Origin: Meghimatium bilineatum
Taxonomy: Eukaryota; Mollusca; Gastropoda; Stylommatophora; Philomycidae
Assembly: GCA_034231615.1 (NCBI GenBank)
Contig: CM067298.1
Coordinates: 28,984,483 to 29,048,482 of the forward strand
Direction: 5' to 3'
Length of the DNA: 64,000 nt
Both the position numbers and the translations under genes were made by a program. Shown piece by piece: positions 42,376 through 54,539 of this stretch; position 1 is the first letter of the stretch; every line of letters starts with the position of its first letter. The notes under the pieces are model-generated. The model did no database searches, had not been told where the DNA came from, and saw nothing but the letters and a program-made list of their open reading frames with translations.

Positions 42376-42803
42376 TCAATCCGAAGAAATTGTGAGAAAT
42401 GCAGCTATTGTGTCCCATTGTATATATGGTGGTGGTAGTTTCTCCGAAAATTTAATCCATTAGCAAAAATATTTAAGAATAACAGTCTCCACGAAGATAG
42501 CAAAGTAGACGACATATGTCAACAAACGTGAATTGTTCGTCTCCGATAGTGGAGATGCATTCGGTCAGGTATTAATATACCAGATAAAAAGTATCGTTAG
42601 AAATTGGTTATTTAACGAGAAAACAAAAAGGTAAAGCGTTGAGGCGCGTCTGTCATCTCTGGATGGAAACAATACATGCCAGTAGCTTGAACACAAGAGT
42701 TGCAGACGGAATGTTTTGGATATGTGAACTCCGACAGAAAATTGACAGGTAAGAATTGTTTTTATGTACGTAGCTTGCACTCTTCAATTAAATGACGAAG
42801 AGG

Positions 42804-43260
42804 GTGTGACTTTAAAACGGATGTGAGAATGTCCGATGAAAGCATTTTGATTGGTCAGACACTTTTCTCAAATACTGGGAAAATCTACATTTTCAGGAGT
42901 AAGCCGGGAGACTAGTTGCAGGACCAGACTTGGTCGGAGGCTAGAAGGAGGTTTGAACTAGGCTTGTGTCTCAGGTTGAGACAAGAGCTAGAAAGTGCAG
43001 TTAGATGTCATAGTTAGGGAAGTTTTGTTTCAAAGTTGTAGTTAGGAAGTTTTAGTAGAGTTTGAAAAACTCCCAGTTGAGAAACGGATTATGTCTCTAG
43101 GTATATCTGTGAATTAAGAGATGTTTAATATTTCCTAAGATGCTGTACATTGAATTATTGATGTCATAGTTCTATATGTTGTATACTAGATGTTGTAACT
43201 TGGACGTTTCGATGAAGTAATAAACATATTATACATTTGAGAACTCTGGTTGTCGCTACA
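42804..43260 (+). mobile_element. Candidate solo LTR
   Basis: Begins TGTGACTTTAAAACGG and ends GGTTGTCGCTACA, with TTTTGATTGGTCAGA near the 5' end and a late poly(A) signal (GTAATAAACATATTATAC, about 43219) about 40 bp from the end. This matches LTR anatomy (U3, R with AATAAA, TG...CA ends). No 5-bp target duplication was found and no internal genes are nearby. Confidence 0.4.
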
Positions 43261-43349
43261 TATTTGCTATCATCCTCAACAAAACACTGTCACAACTAGA
43301 AGGCATGACTCTATCACTCATATTCACCAAGCAAACACTGTTATAAAAG

Positions 43350-43510
43350 TGACCCAGAAGCCATGCGGAGGTAGGATGTGTAAGGCTGAAAGGAGCATAA
43401 TATCGCAACAAAGCTGCAAACCACGACATGATGCAATCGGTTCTGCCGACTAAATTATGATTATTTGCAGGAGTTTGAGAACAAGCGCTGAAGAAGAAGA
43501 TGAAGAAGGT
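43350..43510 (+). mobile_element. SINE-like repeat family B, 3' part
   Basis: AAGCCATGCGG, AGGATGTGTAAGGCTGAAAG, ATATCGCAACAAAGCTGCAA, ACCACGACATGATGCA, TTGCAGGAGTTTGAGAACAA then GCGCTGAAGAAGAAG. Confidence 0.65.
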
Positions 43511-43521
43511 AACACGTATAC

Positions 43522-43802
43522 CCTTTTCCGTTTATAGCGATACGACAAATGGTAGTTTGTACTGTTTATAGATATACGACACATGATAGTTTGTTACTGT
43601 TTATAACTATACGACAAATGATAGTTTGTTATTGGTTATAGCTATACGACAAATGATAGTTTGTTACTGTTTATAGCTATACGGCGCATGATAGTTTGTT
43701 ATTGTTTATAGCTGTACGATAAATGATAGTTTGTTACTGCTTATAGCTATACGACATATGCTAGTTTGTTACTGTTTATAGCTATACGACATAAGTCATA
43801 GT
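43522..43802. repeat. 35-bp minisatellite, 8 copies
   Basis: GTTTATAGCTATACGACAAA then TGATAGTTTGTTACT, eight times with point variants. Confidence 0.95.
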
Positions 43803-43804
43803 TC

Positions 43805-44457
43805 ACGAAATCAAAACAATATTTAAAGAATATACTCCTTATCATGTATGCTTTGGGTGATGAAAGGAAGAAATATTTCAGTGTTAATTTAAAAAAAAAA
43901 AGATAAGTTCTAACAAAAGATTAATGTATTGGATCAGTTGTCATCTTCATGTTCCGTGATTGAATTACAGTCAATAACTTAGTAACACGTGTCGTCCTTT
44001 GTTGGACAAACCGACAACAGTTTTCTCATTTGAATACTGATTGTTCAACTCAAACCTGTGTTTGCCAAGTCAGACATTGTTAGCTTGAATTAGCTTCAAA
44101 GTTCATGTTCTCTGGTTTCAACTATATTTTCAACCGCAGACTTTTAAACCTGAACTTTAACTGAATGGTGATCGATATGTGAACGCTGATCACTCACGTC
44201 CGCTTCCAAAGCATCCTGTATAATTGTTGACATTGTACTATGGTTTGTGGAGTTTAGTGAAGTGAGAACGGAAACTCACTCTATGCAACACAGCTTATAT
44301 CCAGGCAACCGTTCACTGGCTAAGCAGTCTTAGTCTCTCTGTGGCATAACCATCCAATATTTTGTAGACTGACTTTCAAAGATATCATGCTTTCAGTTGT
44401 CTATTGTTTGAGAACGATGTCCTGATATTGACTGACAAATGCGTTTGTCGATCATTC
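43805..44457. other. Unannotated sequence
   Basis: No gene or repeat recognised. Confidence 0.35.
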
Positions 44458-44465
44458 TTCCATAT

Positions 44466-44988
44466 CAGTGGTTCTCAAACCCCGAACTCTCGGACTCTTT
44501 TGTTGTCACATTTTATTCTTCGGTACCTAAAAAAACATCATTTCCTGTCTTCACAAATCACTACGACCTTTTAAGCGATACCGTTATACATCTTTGCCTG
44601 GCTCAGTACAAGCAGACGACATGTGTAATTGAGTTATTTTCCTTGTCTATGTTTGTAAATTTCGTGTTCATCATTTAATAATTTAAATATTATTTTATTT
44701 TAGATTTTGTGTTACTGTTAGAATTAGGATAGTTGTGTTTTACATAACTAACCATAATTGCAATAAATATTGCAATTATTAAATGATGAAAATGAAATTT
44801 AGAAACCTAGATAAGGGAAATAAGTAAACAATGAGGTAGCGTCTATTTGTACATTTGCTGTTTATCGTTAAAATAATTACCTTCCAATTGTCCCCTAGAC
44901 TGGTTTGTGAGCCACCAAACTTCAATATTTTTCTTCAAGGCTTGGCATTCTCCAGGGGGTGGCATATGACTCACATTAAGCACCACTG
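44466..44988. mobile_element. hAT-like foldback MITE
   Basis: TIRs CAGTGGTTCTCAAAC and (reversed) CAGTGGTGCTTAATG. Flanking 8-mers TTCCATAT (44458-44465) and TTTTATAT (44989-44996) match at 6 of 8. Inside, 44634-44704 and 44755-44822 are long inverted arms sharing GTTTNTAAATTTC and TCATCATTTAATAATT, so most of the 523 bp can fold on itself. No transposase. Confidence 0.7.
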
Positions 44989-44996
44989 TTTTATAT

Positions 44997-45950
44997 AATG
45001 CACTTTTGCAGATCAAAATGGGTGCATGTCACGGTATCAAGTAAGAGAGATTGAAGACAGAAAATAAGAGTAAGAAAGGGATACACTTTCGTTACTGCAT
45101 ATTTTCATGTGAAGGAGTGCAGGGAGGTTTTCTATGGGCTGTGGAAATAAAGGCCGCTTTGCAATAGCAGATGCCGTGACATGTACAGGAAGGATTTTGA
45201 TAGAAAGTGATAGAGACTAAAAAGTGGCTCGGATATGTTAACGAAAAGCGCATATGTTACAATAGCCCAAGAGGGATGTAAATAATAGTACTACTGCCAC
45301 CAGTAATGCGTGTTGTAAGAAGTGAAGTATGTGGTTTAAGTGTAGTGACGACTACCAAAATGTATGATCTCTAAGGAAGTCTGGCGGAGATACATACATA
45401 TCCTATCAGAAGGGAATAATCATGTGTATTTGCAGCATGCCTTGACATTGCAAAGAAATCTCGCTAAAGTTCTCATTTGTGGAAGGCTGTCCAGCTCATT
45501 GCATTTCTCATTATAGTCAATTTTAGTATAACAATAATCTTAGCTTGCAAAAGAATTGGAAAATTCAAGAATGACAAAGAAACACCAATCTGGAGCTTAA
45601 AGTAAAACTCCACTTCTTGCATATTTATCACGAATGGCAACATTGTACTTCTTTGTGTAACTTTAACACCATCATCACTATCATAATCGTAATCAACAAC
45701 TACAGCATTGCTGACTTGTATTCAATAAAATTATAGCTTATTAGAGAGAATACTCGGCGTTGTCCGGGTGACAATATGAATATATTAGTATTACGAAACA
45801 TGCAAGTAGCAAAACGATAACACACAGTATTAGTTTTTCAATGAAATTTGAATGATACGTTTATTTTCTAAACGCAGACGAATAGACGCAACAAAATAAT
45901 TTTATGCTGTAGGGACGACTTCGTTGTAATTTTTTTTAATACATATCTAA
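44997..45950. other. Unannotated sequence
   Basis: No gene or repeat recognised. Confidence 0.35.
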
Positions 45951-45954
45951 ATTT

Positions 45955-46090
45955 AAAAAATCCCAACGTCTCCTGCATTACTCTCCAACTTGTATCTCTG
46001 TCTACCTCTAGCTCGCTTCCCGTCGACTTTATCCTTTAGTAGGGTCTTCAACAAAGTGTCGAAAAAAAGTCAAAAGCATAAGCGAAGACA
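45955..46090 (-). pseudogene. Short LINE fragment (GHIKRHDTL family)
   Basis: CTTGTATCTCTGTCTACCTC, TAGCTCGCTTCCCGTCGACT and TAGTAGGGTCTTCAACA match 60552-60640 closely (RGRQRYKWDS and LLKTLLEGKVKG when read on the minus strand). Confidence 0.65.
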
Positions 46091-46369
46091 ACCAAACGTC
46101 AAGATCATCAACTAGGACAAACAGAAGTCAGAGCATCAGCACAGACAAACACAAGTAAAGAACATTAGCATAGTACAAGCACACGCTCAATAATTCGACT
46201 CCTAAAACTGTCACTAATTGGAACTTCTTCTGGTGTTAATCCTTTTGATTTTGAAAAAGAAAACCACAATTTATTCCATTGAGTAATGACCTTGACTAAA
46301 ATAGCCACATAGAGATTGCATAACATAGAATACGTTATAGAGAACATCTTGCATTAGAATAATAGGAGT

Positions 46370-47556
46370 AATGAAATTAACACCTATAGTAGAGATGCAC
46401 AAAGTACAAAGAACGCAAACACCTGGCGAAAGGAGAGACACAAAGGTACTAATACAAGCAGAAAAGTTTCAGTGTATGTAAAATCATCCAATTAAGGAAA
46501 GATTCCAAAATCTAGCAATAAGGTGGTTTACGTTTAATCCATCAAGTTAAACGACTCCGTAGACAATTTACAGACCTGCCTAAAGTTGACAGCCCCTTAA
46601 GGTCTGTACCAGAACAAACTCCTTGGCGTGAAAGGCGTGGAATATCAATATATACATTCAGACCAAGGTGAAAGGAATACTAAGCGAGAGGAACAGAACA
46701 ATGTGCAGCGAAGGACAATCACGCTCAGTTTCCTGGACGACGAATATCCACAAGAAATATGGGTCAGAGCATACACAGATGGGTCAGCACAGAATGCAGT
46801 GAGGAATGGAGATGCAGGTGTATATATAGAATATTCACACAAGCCTAGAGATACGATCAGAACACCAAAAGGGAAATTCTGCAATAATTATATTGCAGAA
46901 ATCCAGGCAATTATGGTGGAAACTGAAAAACTGCTGAACTACAAACCTGGCACATAGCCTGTGGTAATCTTGACAGAAGCAATTTGTACTGCTTCAAGCT
47001 CTCCTGTCTGGAAAACTAACAGAATTACAAAATCTACTTAATGAACTGTCTTACCAGTATAGGATAACTATGCAGTGGACATCCTCACACTATGAAATAC
47101 GAGTAAAGGAAAAAGCAGACCAACTAGCTAAGGAAGGTGCTGCCGAAGACCAACCAGATGCACCAATTACCTACCATAAAAAACCCCAGATAATCAAGTC
47201 AATAAGAACGCCACAAAAATCAACACATGTTGACGATCACATCATGAACAGATCATAATAAGCCGTAACTCTACGCCTCAGAACGGGACACAATACATTC
47301 CGCAGTCACATGTACACAAATTTCAAGATTGACAACACGGTCGTGTGCACATACAGGCAGCACATAGTGTCTAACATATACGTCAAGAATGTTCTGAGTA
47401 TGAAACGCTGAGGCAAACATATTGGTCAGATGAATCAACACTGGCATCAAAGCTTTACGGACCACTGTGTGAACTACAAAAGACAGAGAGTTATTCACGG
47501 AGACAGAATTACAGATAATAGACATGTTTCAAGTGGACGAAAGAAGAAGAAGCATA
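46370..47556 (+). pseudogene. LINE RT thumb, RNase H and zinc-knuckle region (longest copy)
   Basis: About 1.2 kb of one non-LTR retrotransposon ORF in order. 46380-46620 has VEMHKVQRTQTPGERRDTKV then LIQAEKF, the region after the RT thumb. 46628-46957 contains VRAYTDGSAQNAVRNGDAGV and KFCNNYIAEIQAIMVETEKL, a type I RNase H with the first catalytic Asp (YTDGSA) and Glu (AEIQAI). Frame-corrected VVILTE and MQWTSSH follow; the usual third Asp (LTDS) reads LTE. 47070-47258 gives VKEKADQLAKEGAAEDQPDA with the last Asp. 47275-47350 gives LRLRTGHNTFRSHMYTNFKI. It ends ETELQI, then an AAG tail at about 47550. RNase H after RT fits I-like LINE groups. Frameshifts and stops make it dead. Confidence 0.88.
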
Positions 47557-47559
47557 ACC

Positions 47560-47990
47560 TAAATTATGCTATTGAAAACGTATTGGACTAGAATATCTCG
47601 ATTGAGATCGCCAAACCTAGAATACTTTATAGAGAAAGACCTTCATTTTTTTCTTTAAATAACCTAATTTTAAAAAATTCTAAATTTTGAAATATATTTC
47701 TAGTGCAATTAGGTCTTGTATTCGGTAACTGAGTCTCACGTCAAATATAATCTCTGGTTGGAGGAAGTTTGGTCCGGCTGCGATTTCCAACAATCTGCAC
47801 CTTATCTTTCTGTGGCAATTCTGAAAAACTGGTAATTAGATGCGGTACACGACGCCTGTGAGTAGTTGATGTGAGCATGACTGCCCGTGTGTCAGGTAAT
47901 ACCGGATCTCCTAATGAAAGAGCCATGCATTATAGAATTAACGTCGGTATTGATCAACATTTGAAGATTGTGTATTATGTACGCACAGCG
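47560..47990. other. Short unannotated gap before the satellites
   Basis: No gene recognised. Confidence 0.35.
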
Positions 47991-47994
47991 ACCA

Positions 47995-50115
47995 TACATC
48001 TCATATTTTCTCTCGACTTTCTCTCACATTCTATGTGATCCTTTCTCTAGTCTTCCATATTCTATGCGATTCTCTCTCTAGTTTTTATCTCACATTCTCT
48101 GTGGTACTCTCTCTAGTTTTACTCTCACATTCTCTGTGGTACTCTCTCTAGTTTTTCTCTCACTTTCTCTGTGGTACTATCTCTAGTTTTTCTCAATTCT
48201 CTGTGGTACTCTCTCTAGTTTTTCTCTCACATTCTCTGTGGTACTCTCTCTAGTTTTTCTCTCACATTCTCTGTGGTCTCTAGTTTTTCTCTCACATTCT
48301 ATGCGATTCTCTCTCTAGTTTTCTCTCTCATTCTATGCGATTCTCTCTCTAGTTTATCTCTCACATTCTCTGTGGTACTCTCTCTAGTTTTTCTCTCACA
48401 TTCTCTGTGGTACTCTCTCTAGTTTTTCTCTCACATTCTATGCGATTCTCTCTCTAGTTTTTCTCTCACATTCTTTGTGGTACTCTCTCTAATTTTTCTC
48501 TCACATTCTCTGTGGTACTCTCTCTAGTTTATCTTTCACATTTTCTGTGGTACTCTCTCTCATTTTTCTCTCACATTCTCTGTGGTACTCTCTCTAGATT
48601 TTCTCTCACATTCTATGCGATTCTCTCTCTAGTTTTTTTCTCACATTCTTTGTGGTACTCTCTCTAATTTTTCTCTCACATTCTCTGTGGTACTCTCTCT
48701 AGTTTTTTTCTCACATTCTCTGTGGTACTCTCTCTAGTTTTTCGCTCACATTCTATGCTATTCTCTCTCTAGTTTTTCTCTCACATTCTCTGTGGTACTC
48801 TCTCTAGTTTTTCTCTCACATTCTCTGTGGTACTCTCTCTAGTGTTTCTCTCACATTCTATGCGATTCTCTCTCTAGTTTTTCTCTCACATTCTCTGTGG
48901 TACTCTCTCTAGTTTTTCTCTCACATTCTCTGTGGTACTCTCTCTAGTTTTTCTCTCACATTCTCTGTGGTACTCTCTCTAGTTTATCTCTCACATTCTC
49001 TGTGGTACTCTCTCTGGTTTTTCTCTCACATTCTCTGTGGTACTCTCTCTAGTTTATCTCTCACATTCTCTGTGGTACTCTCTCTAGTTTTTCTCTCACA
49101 TTCTCTGTGGTACTCTCTCTAGTTTTTCTCTCACATTCTCTGTGGTACTCTCTCTAGTTTATCTCTCACATTCTCTGTGGTACTCTCTCTGGTTTTTCTC
49201 TCACATTCTCTGTGGTACTATCTCTAGTTTTTCTCTCACATTCTATGCTATTCTCTCTCTAGTTTTTCTCTCACATTATCTGTGGTACTCTCTCTAGTTT
49301 TTCTCTCACATTCTCTGTGGTACTCTCTATAGTTTTTCTCTCACATTCTCTGTGGTACTCTCTCTAGTTTTTCTCTCACATTCTCTGTGGTACTCTCTCT
49401 AGTTTTTCTCTCACATTCTCTGTGGTACTCTCTCTAGTGTTTCTCTCACATTCTCTGTGGTACTATCTCTAGTTTTTCTCTCACATTCTCTGTGGTACTC
49501 TCTCTAGTTTTTCTCTCACATTCTCTGTGGTACTATCTCTAGTTTTTCACTCGCATTCTCTATGATCACTTTTCTAGTATTCCTCTCACATTCTATGTGA
49601 CACTCTCTCTAGTCTTCCTCTCACATTCTCTGTGACACTCTCTCATCTCTTCCTCTCATATTCTCTGTGATACCCTCTCTAGTCTTCCACTCATATTCTC
49701 TGTGACACCCTCTCTAGTCTTCCTCTCACATTCTATGTGACACTCTCTCTAGTCTTCCTCTCACATTCTCTGTGACACTCTCTCATCTCTTCCTCTCATA
49801 TTCTCTGTGATACCCTCTCTAGTCTTCCACTCATATTCTCTGTGACACCCTCTCTAGTCTTCCTCTCACATTCTATGTGACACTCTCTCTAGTCTTCCTC
49901 TCACATTCTCTGTGACACTCTCTCATCTCTTCCTCTCATATTCTCTGTGATACCCTCTCTAGTCTTCCACTCATATTCTCTGTGACACCCTCTCTAGTCT
50001 TCCTCTCATATTCTCTGCGACACCCTCTCTAGGCTTCCTCTCATATTCTATGTGACATTTTCAAATCTTTCTCTCACATTCTCTGTGTTTTTCTAGTATT
50101 TCTCTAACATTCTCT
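47995..50115. repeat. 35-bp CT-rich satellite, about 60 copies
   Basis: Main unit CTCTCTCTAGTTTTTCTCTC then ACATTCTCTGTGGTA. Minor unit type has CTATGCGATT in place of CTGTGGTA. From 49560 the units shift to a TAGTCTTCCTCTCA, TGTGACAC type and form a 140-bp (4 x 35) higher-order repeat, three copies starting near 49577. Strand-asymmetric (pyrimidine on the plus strand). Confidence 0.97.
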
Positions 50116-50149
50116 GTGATCCTCTCTCCAGTCGTCTTCCTCTATGCAA

Positions 50150-51905
50150 ACCTTAGTGTTTTCGGTGAGAGTCCAGAATAGAAACTTTGGTGTGTTTGGT
50201 GAGGTGGAGAGTCCGGTATGAAAATCTTAGTGCGTTCTGCGAGATGGAGAATCTGGTACGGAAACCTTAGTGTGCTCAGTGTGCTTGAGACTTGAATACA
50301 TATGCACAAGTACGGTATGCAAACCGTAGCGTGTTTGGTAAAATGGAGAGTCTGTTACGCAAACCATAGTGTTAGGTGAGATGGAGAGTCCGGTATTGAA
50401 ACCTTAATGTGATCGGTGAGATGGAGAGTCCGGTATTGAAACCTTAATGTGATCGGTGAGATGGAGAGTCCGGTATTGAAACCTTAATGTGATCGGTGAG
50501 GTGGAGAGTCCGGTATTGAAACCTTAATGTGATCGGTGAGGTGGAGAGTCCGGTATTGAAACCTTAATGTGATCGGTGAGATGGAGAGTCCGGTATTGAA
50601 ACCTTAATGTGATCGGTGAGATGGAGAGTCCGGTATTGAAACCTTAATGTGATCGGTGAGGTGGAGAGTCCGGTATTGAAAACTTAATGTGATCGGTGAG
50701 ATGGAGAGTCCGGTATTGAAAACTTAATGTGATCGGTGAGATGGAGAGTCCGGTATTGAAAACTTAATGTGATCGGTGAGATGGAGAGTCCGGTATTGAA
50801 ACCTTAATGTGATCGGTGAGGTGGAGAGTCCGGTATTGAAAACTTAATGTGATCGGTGAGATGGAGAGTCCGGTATTGAAAACTTAATGTGATCGGTGAG
50901 ATGGAGAGTCCGGTATTGAAACCTTAATGTGATCGGTGAGATGGAGAGTCCGGTATTGAAACCTTAATGTGATCGGTGAGGTGGAGAGTCCGGTATTGAA
51001 AACTTAATGTGATCGGTGAGATGGAGAGTCCGGTATTGAAAACTTAATGTGATCGGTGAGATGGAGAGTCCGGTATTGAAAACTTAATGTGATCGGTGAG
51101 ATGGAGAGTCCGGTATTGAAACCTTAATGTGATCGGTGAGGTGGAGAGTCCGGTATTGAAAACTTAATGTGATCGGTGAGATGGAGAGTCCGGTATTGAA
51201 AACTTAATGTGATCGGTGAGGTGGAGAGTCCGGTATTGAAACCTTAATGTGATCGGTGAGATGGAGAGTCCGGTATTGAAACCTTAATGTGATCGGTGAG
51301 ATGGAGAGTCCGGTATTGAAACCTTAATGTGATCGGTGAGGTGGAGAGTCCGGTATTGAAAACTTAATGTGATCGGTGAGATGGAGAGTCCGGTATTGAA
51401 AACTTAATGTGATCGGTGAGATGGAGAGTCCGGTATTGAAAACTTAATGTGATCGGTGAGATGGAGAGTCCGGTATTGAAACCTTAATGTGATCGGTGAG
51501 GTGGAGAGTCCGGTATTGAAAACTTAATGTGATCGGTGAGATGGAGAGTCCGGTATTGAAAACTTAATGTGATCGGTGAGATGGAGAGTCCGGTATTGAA
51601 ACCTTAATGTGATCGGTGAGATGGAGAGTCCGGTATTGAAACCTTAATGTGATCGGTGAGGTGGAGAGTCCGGTATTGAAAACTTAATGTGATCGGTGAG
51701 ATGGAGAGTCCGGTATTGAAAACTTAATGTGATCGGTGAGATGGAGAGTCCGGTATTGAAAACTTAATGTGATCGGTGAGATGGAGAGTCCGGTATTGAA
51801 AACTTAATGTGATCGGTGAGATGGAGAGTCCGGTATTGAAAACTTAATGTGATCGGTGAGATGGAGTGTTTGGTTTGGAAAACTTAGTATGTGCCGTGAG
51901 ATAGA
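50150..51905. repeat. 40-bp satellite, about 43 copies, with 320-bp higher-order repeat
   Basis: Unit GATCGGTGAGATGGAGAGTC then CGGTATTGAAACCTTAATGT. Two variable sites (GAGATGG or GAGGTGG; AACCTT or AAACTT) define unit types. From 50571 an eight-unit pattern repeats three times with one extra unit inserted at 51211. Left-edge units (50150-50400) and the last two units are diverged. Confidence 0.97.
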
Positions 51906-52655
51906 GACTTGATTATATATGCGCAAGTCCAGCGTGCGAAAATAATAATTTTCATACTTTAACAACTGCAATCCACCCCAGTCTGCAATTTCAAAACTAA
52001 ACACAATCATCGACCACATGTTCCCACTTATATTTGTATATTTCTTGTTATTGTTACCCGCGAATGTCTGCTACATTGACACATTGTTTTCACATCATAT
52101 TCTCTTGTTTCTCTAATGTACTTCTGCACGTAGTAACGCCAAGGATTTGACCAAATTTCGTCTTCTTTCTCTTTTTCTTAGTTCTCTCTGTCATATTTCT
52201 ACTTACTATATGACTTTACTGACATTAGATTCTAGTATTTCAAACATTACATTACATTGTTTTGTTTATTTAAAGGAAGTCATATTACCATATCGTAATC
52301 TTGTGAATATTCAATAGCCTTTACATCTGCAGAAATAATCTGACAGTTGTAGAATCTAAATCACAATGTCGATAATCTGTTGCCGTGGAAGCATACAGGA
52401 GGCAGGAATAGTAATACTTGCATTTTATATTTATGCTCCTATAAGGAGACTAAAGAGGGATGAGCGTGGTGTTTGGCTATCAAATCTTAAAAAGGCATAT
52501 GCAACTCACGTCATTCCGAAGACTTATATGTTGCTAAAAGGCACAGACATTGCAGCGATGATGTAAAACACAATACACATTTCTCCGTTCCCTGTACTAC
52601 AATATACGTAATAGACGATGTTTGGGAATAAACGTAGAAAAATAAGAACAAGAAC
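51906..52655. other. Unannotated sequence
   Basis: No motif found in the 66-codon frame 52366-52566; probably chance. Confidence 0.35.
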
Positions 52656-52659
52656 GTAA

Positions 52660-52755
52660 AGTATACCGTAACAACTGGTCATAAAGCAGACAGTAACAAC
52701 TGGTCATAAAGCAGGCCGTAACAACTAGTCATAAAGCAGTCCGTAACAATTGATC
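52660..52755. repeat. About 27-bp tandem repeat, 3-4 copies
   Basis: CCGTAACAACTGGTCATAAA then GCAG repeated. Confidence 0.88.
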
Positions 52756-52984
52756 AATAGTTTATGAAAGCGATAATATGTACTCATTGCGTAAAACTCA
52801 AATCCAAATTGTAAAGCCAGGAAAAGGATAATGACTTTCTGCTAATCACTGGAAACACACAAAGTGACACACAAACAAATCAACGTTTCCACCTTAAGGT
52901 CTTTATAAAGACTACATACATAACAAAAAACGATCAGCAGGAACTACAGTTGACGTTCACGTGACCGGTTCACATTCTAAAACC

Positions 52985-53235
52985 GAAGGTAAAATTTAAT
53001 AATTCTGAGAGCACTATTATATAACTATTTGTTGTAAACTGTTGAGTGGTATTGAATTATTTTTGAGATCACTGTATTGTAACACTTTCTGAAATGTTGG
53101 GTAGAGTGTAGTTATAACTGAGAGCATTGTAACTTCTTTATTGTGAGAATAAGTACTAGAATTCGGGTAGAATTTAGTTATGTCTCAGAGCATGGTAACA
53201 TAACTATTTGTTGTGAAATATCAGGTGAAATGTAG
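52985..53235. repeat. Degenerate minisatellite, about 60-bp units
   Basis: Four diverged units with AGAGCATTGTAAC, ACTATTTGTTGTGA, and GGGTAGAATTTAGTTAT. Confidence 0.75.
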
Positions 53236-53239
53236 CATT

Positions 53240-54500
53240 TGTCATAGAATGTGTGTCAAGAAGAAAACGCTTCTAATGATATCTGCCATGTACTCAGAAT
53301 AGATAAGAACAAACTTCATAAACAGGCCTTCGTGTGGAAAGCAAAGGTGGAGAAATGTAGGTCAACCATGTAGAAACTCCACGCAGAAGAATCAACAGAG
53401 AAAGTTCAATATTGGGCATAAAAAATACACTAGATCTTCAGAAACTTGCAACTGGAGCTCAACATGGAAATGAATACTGCCCTTTATGCCATCTATGGCA
53501 CAAGAGGAGAAAACTAACATGACGTTACTGGTTACTTATGTCAAGGATCTTACACGAGTTCAGTGCCGTTGATTTCGTTGATCAGGTAAACCAAGCTAAT
53601 ACTTGGTTGAGCATTAATATTTATAATACCTGGCTAAAGTAACGCCCCTCACAACATTAAGTGTTAGGAACACCAGCCTGGTACACGTTCAAAGGCGTTC
53701 AAATCTTGCTCGACCTGTTTATAAAACTGTGTAAGTGGATTACAGAAGTCAAGAGCAGCAATTTATGCAATGTGCTAAGTGTTATGAATATTTTCTAATC
53801 CTTATGGTTAAATGATTGCTTTAATTAAAATATGGAAGTCATTTCCAAAATTGCAACCATCGTGATTGTTCTCAATCACATCTTCAGTGTTTGTAATCCG
53901 TGATAAGCTGTTGATGGAATTGTGAAGTGGATTTTTCAAGATGACAAAGAAATTATATTCTATCTGAACGTAGTATCTGTTTTTCAATAATAATATTGAA
54001 TATTTAAACTTAGAATTATGTCACAAATATGATCTTGGTCTTTTTGTGAGATTATTGTGTGTTCGTCCAGGTCCGTAGATGCGCTTTTGGTAAAAAGAAG
54101 GGGGATGGGTTGCATTATATTACTATATATTGTAGATCACAATACGTCCACCATTTCGTCTCGTTTTGCTATATTTGTTTTCTCCTACTTTGCTGGACCT
54201 CTCCAGCTTTGAGCTTTTTTCTTTCCTGTGACGCGTTTCCTACCACAATTTAACACTTTCCTCCTACCACCATCATATGTGCTTTCCCGGGTTTTGTAAA
54301 ATGTTTATTTCGTGTGTTATCATTTATCCTGATGAAGGCATTTCGTCGAAACGTTGTCTGTTAAATATTGATATAGAGTAATATAGTGTATGTTGTTTGA
54401 ATACAATATAAACACGCTGCTTGTCTACAGAATATGAGCATATTTTTCGATTGTTGTTGTTGTTTCGATCCCCATGAAATACAAGAAAGTTATTAGCTCT
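53240..54500. other. Unannotated sequence, one short shared repeat
   Basis: 54325-54365 carries CCTGATGAAGGCATTTCGTC then GAAACGTTGTC, shared with 15725-15765. Otherwise nothing recognised. Confidence 0.35.
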
Positions 54501-54539
54501 TATTTCCTGTGCGGATCTTTCATAAATTCTATGTGCATC

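Noticed and set aside
52366-52566. 66-codon frame with a possible small protein
   Set aside because: No recognisable family; length within chance expectation for this amount of sequence.
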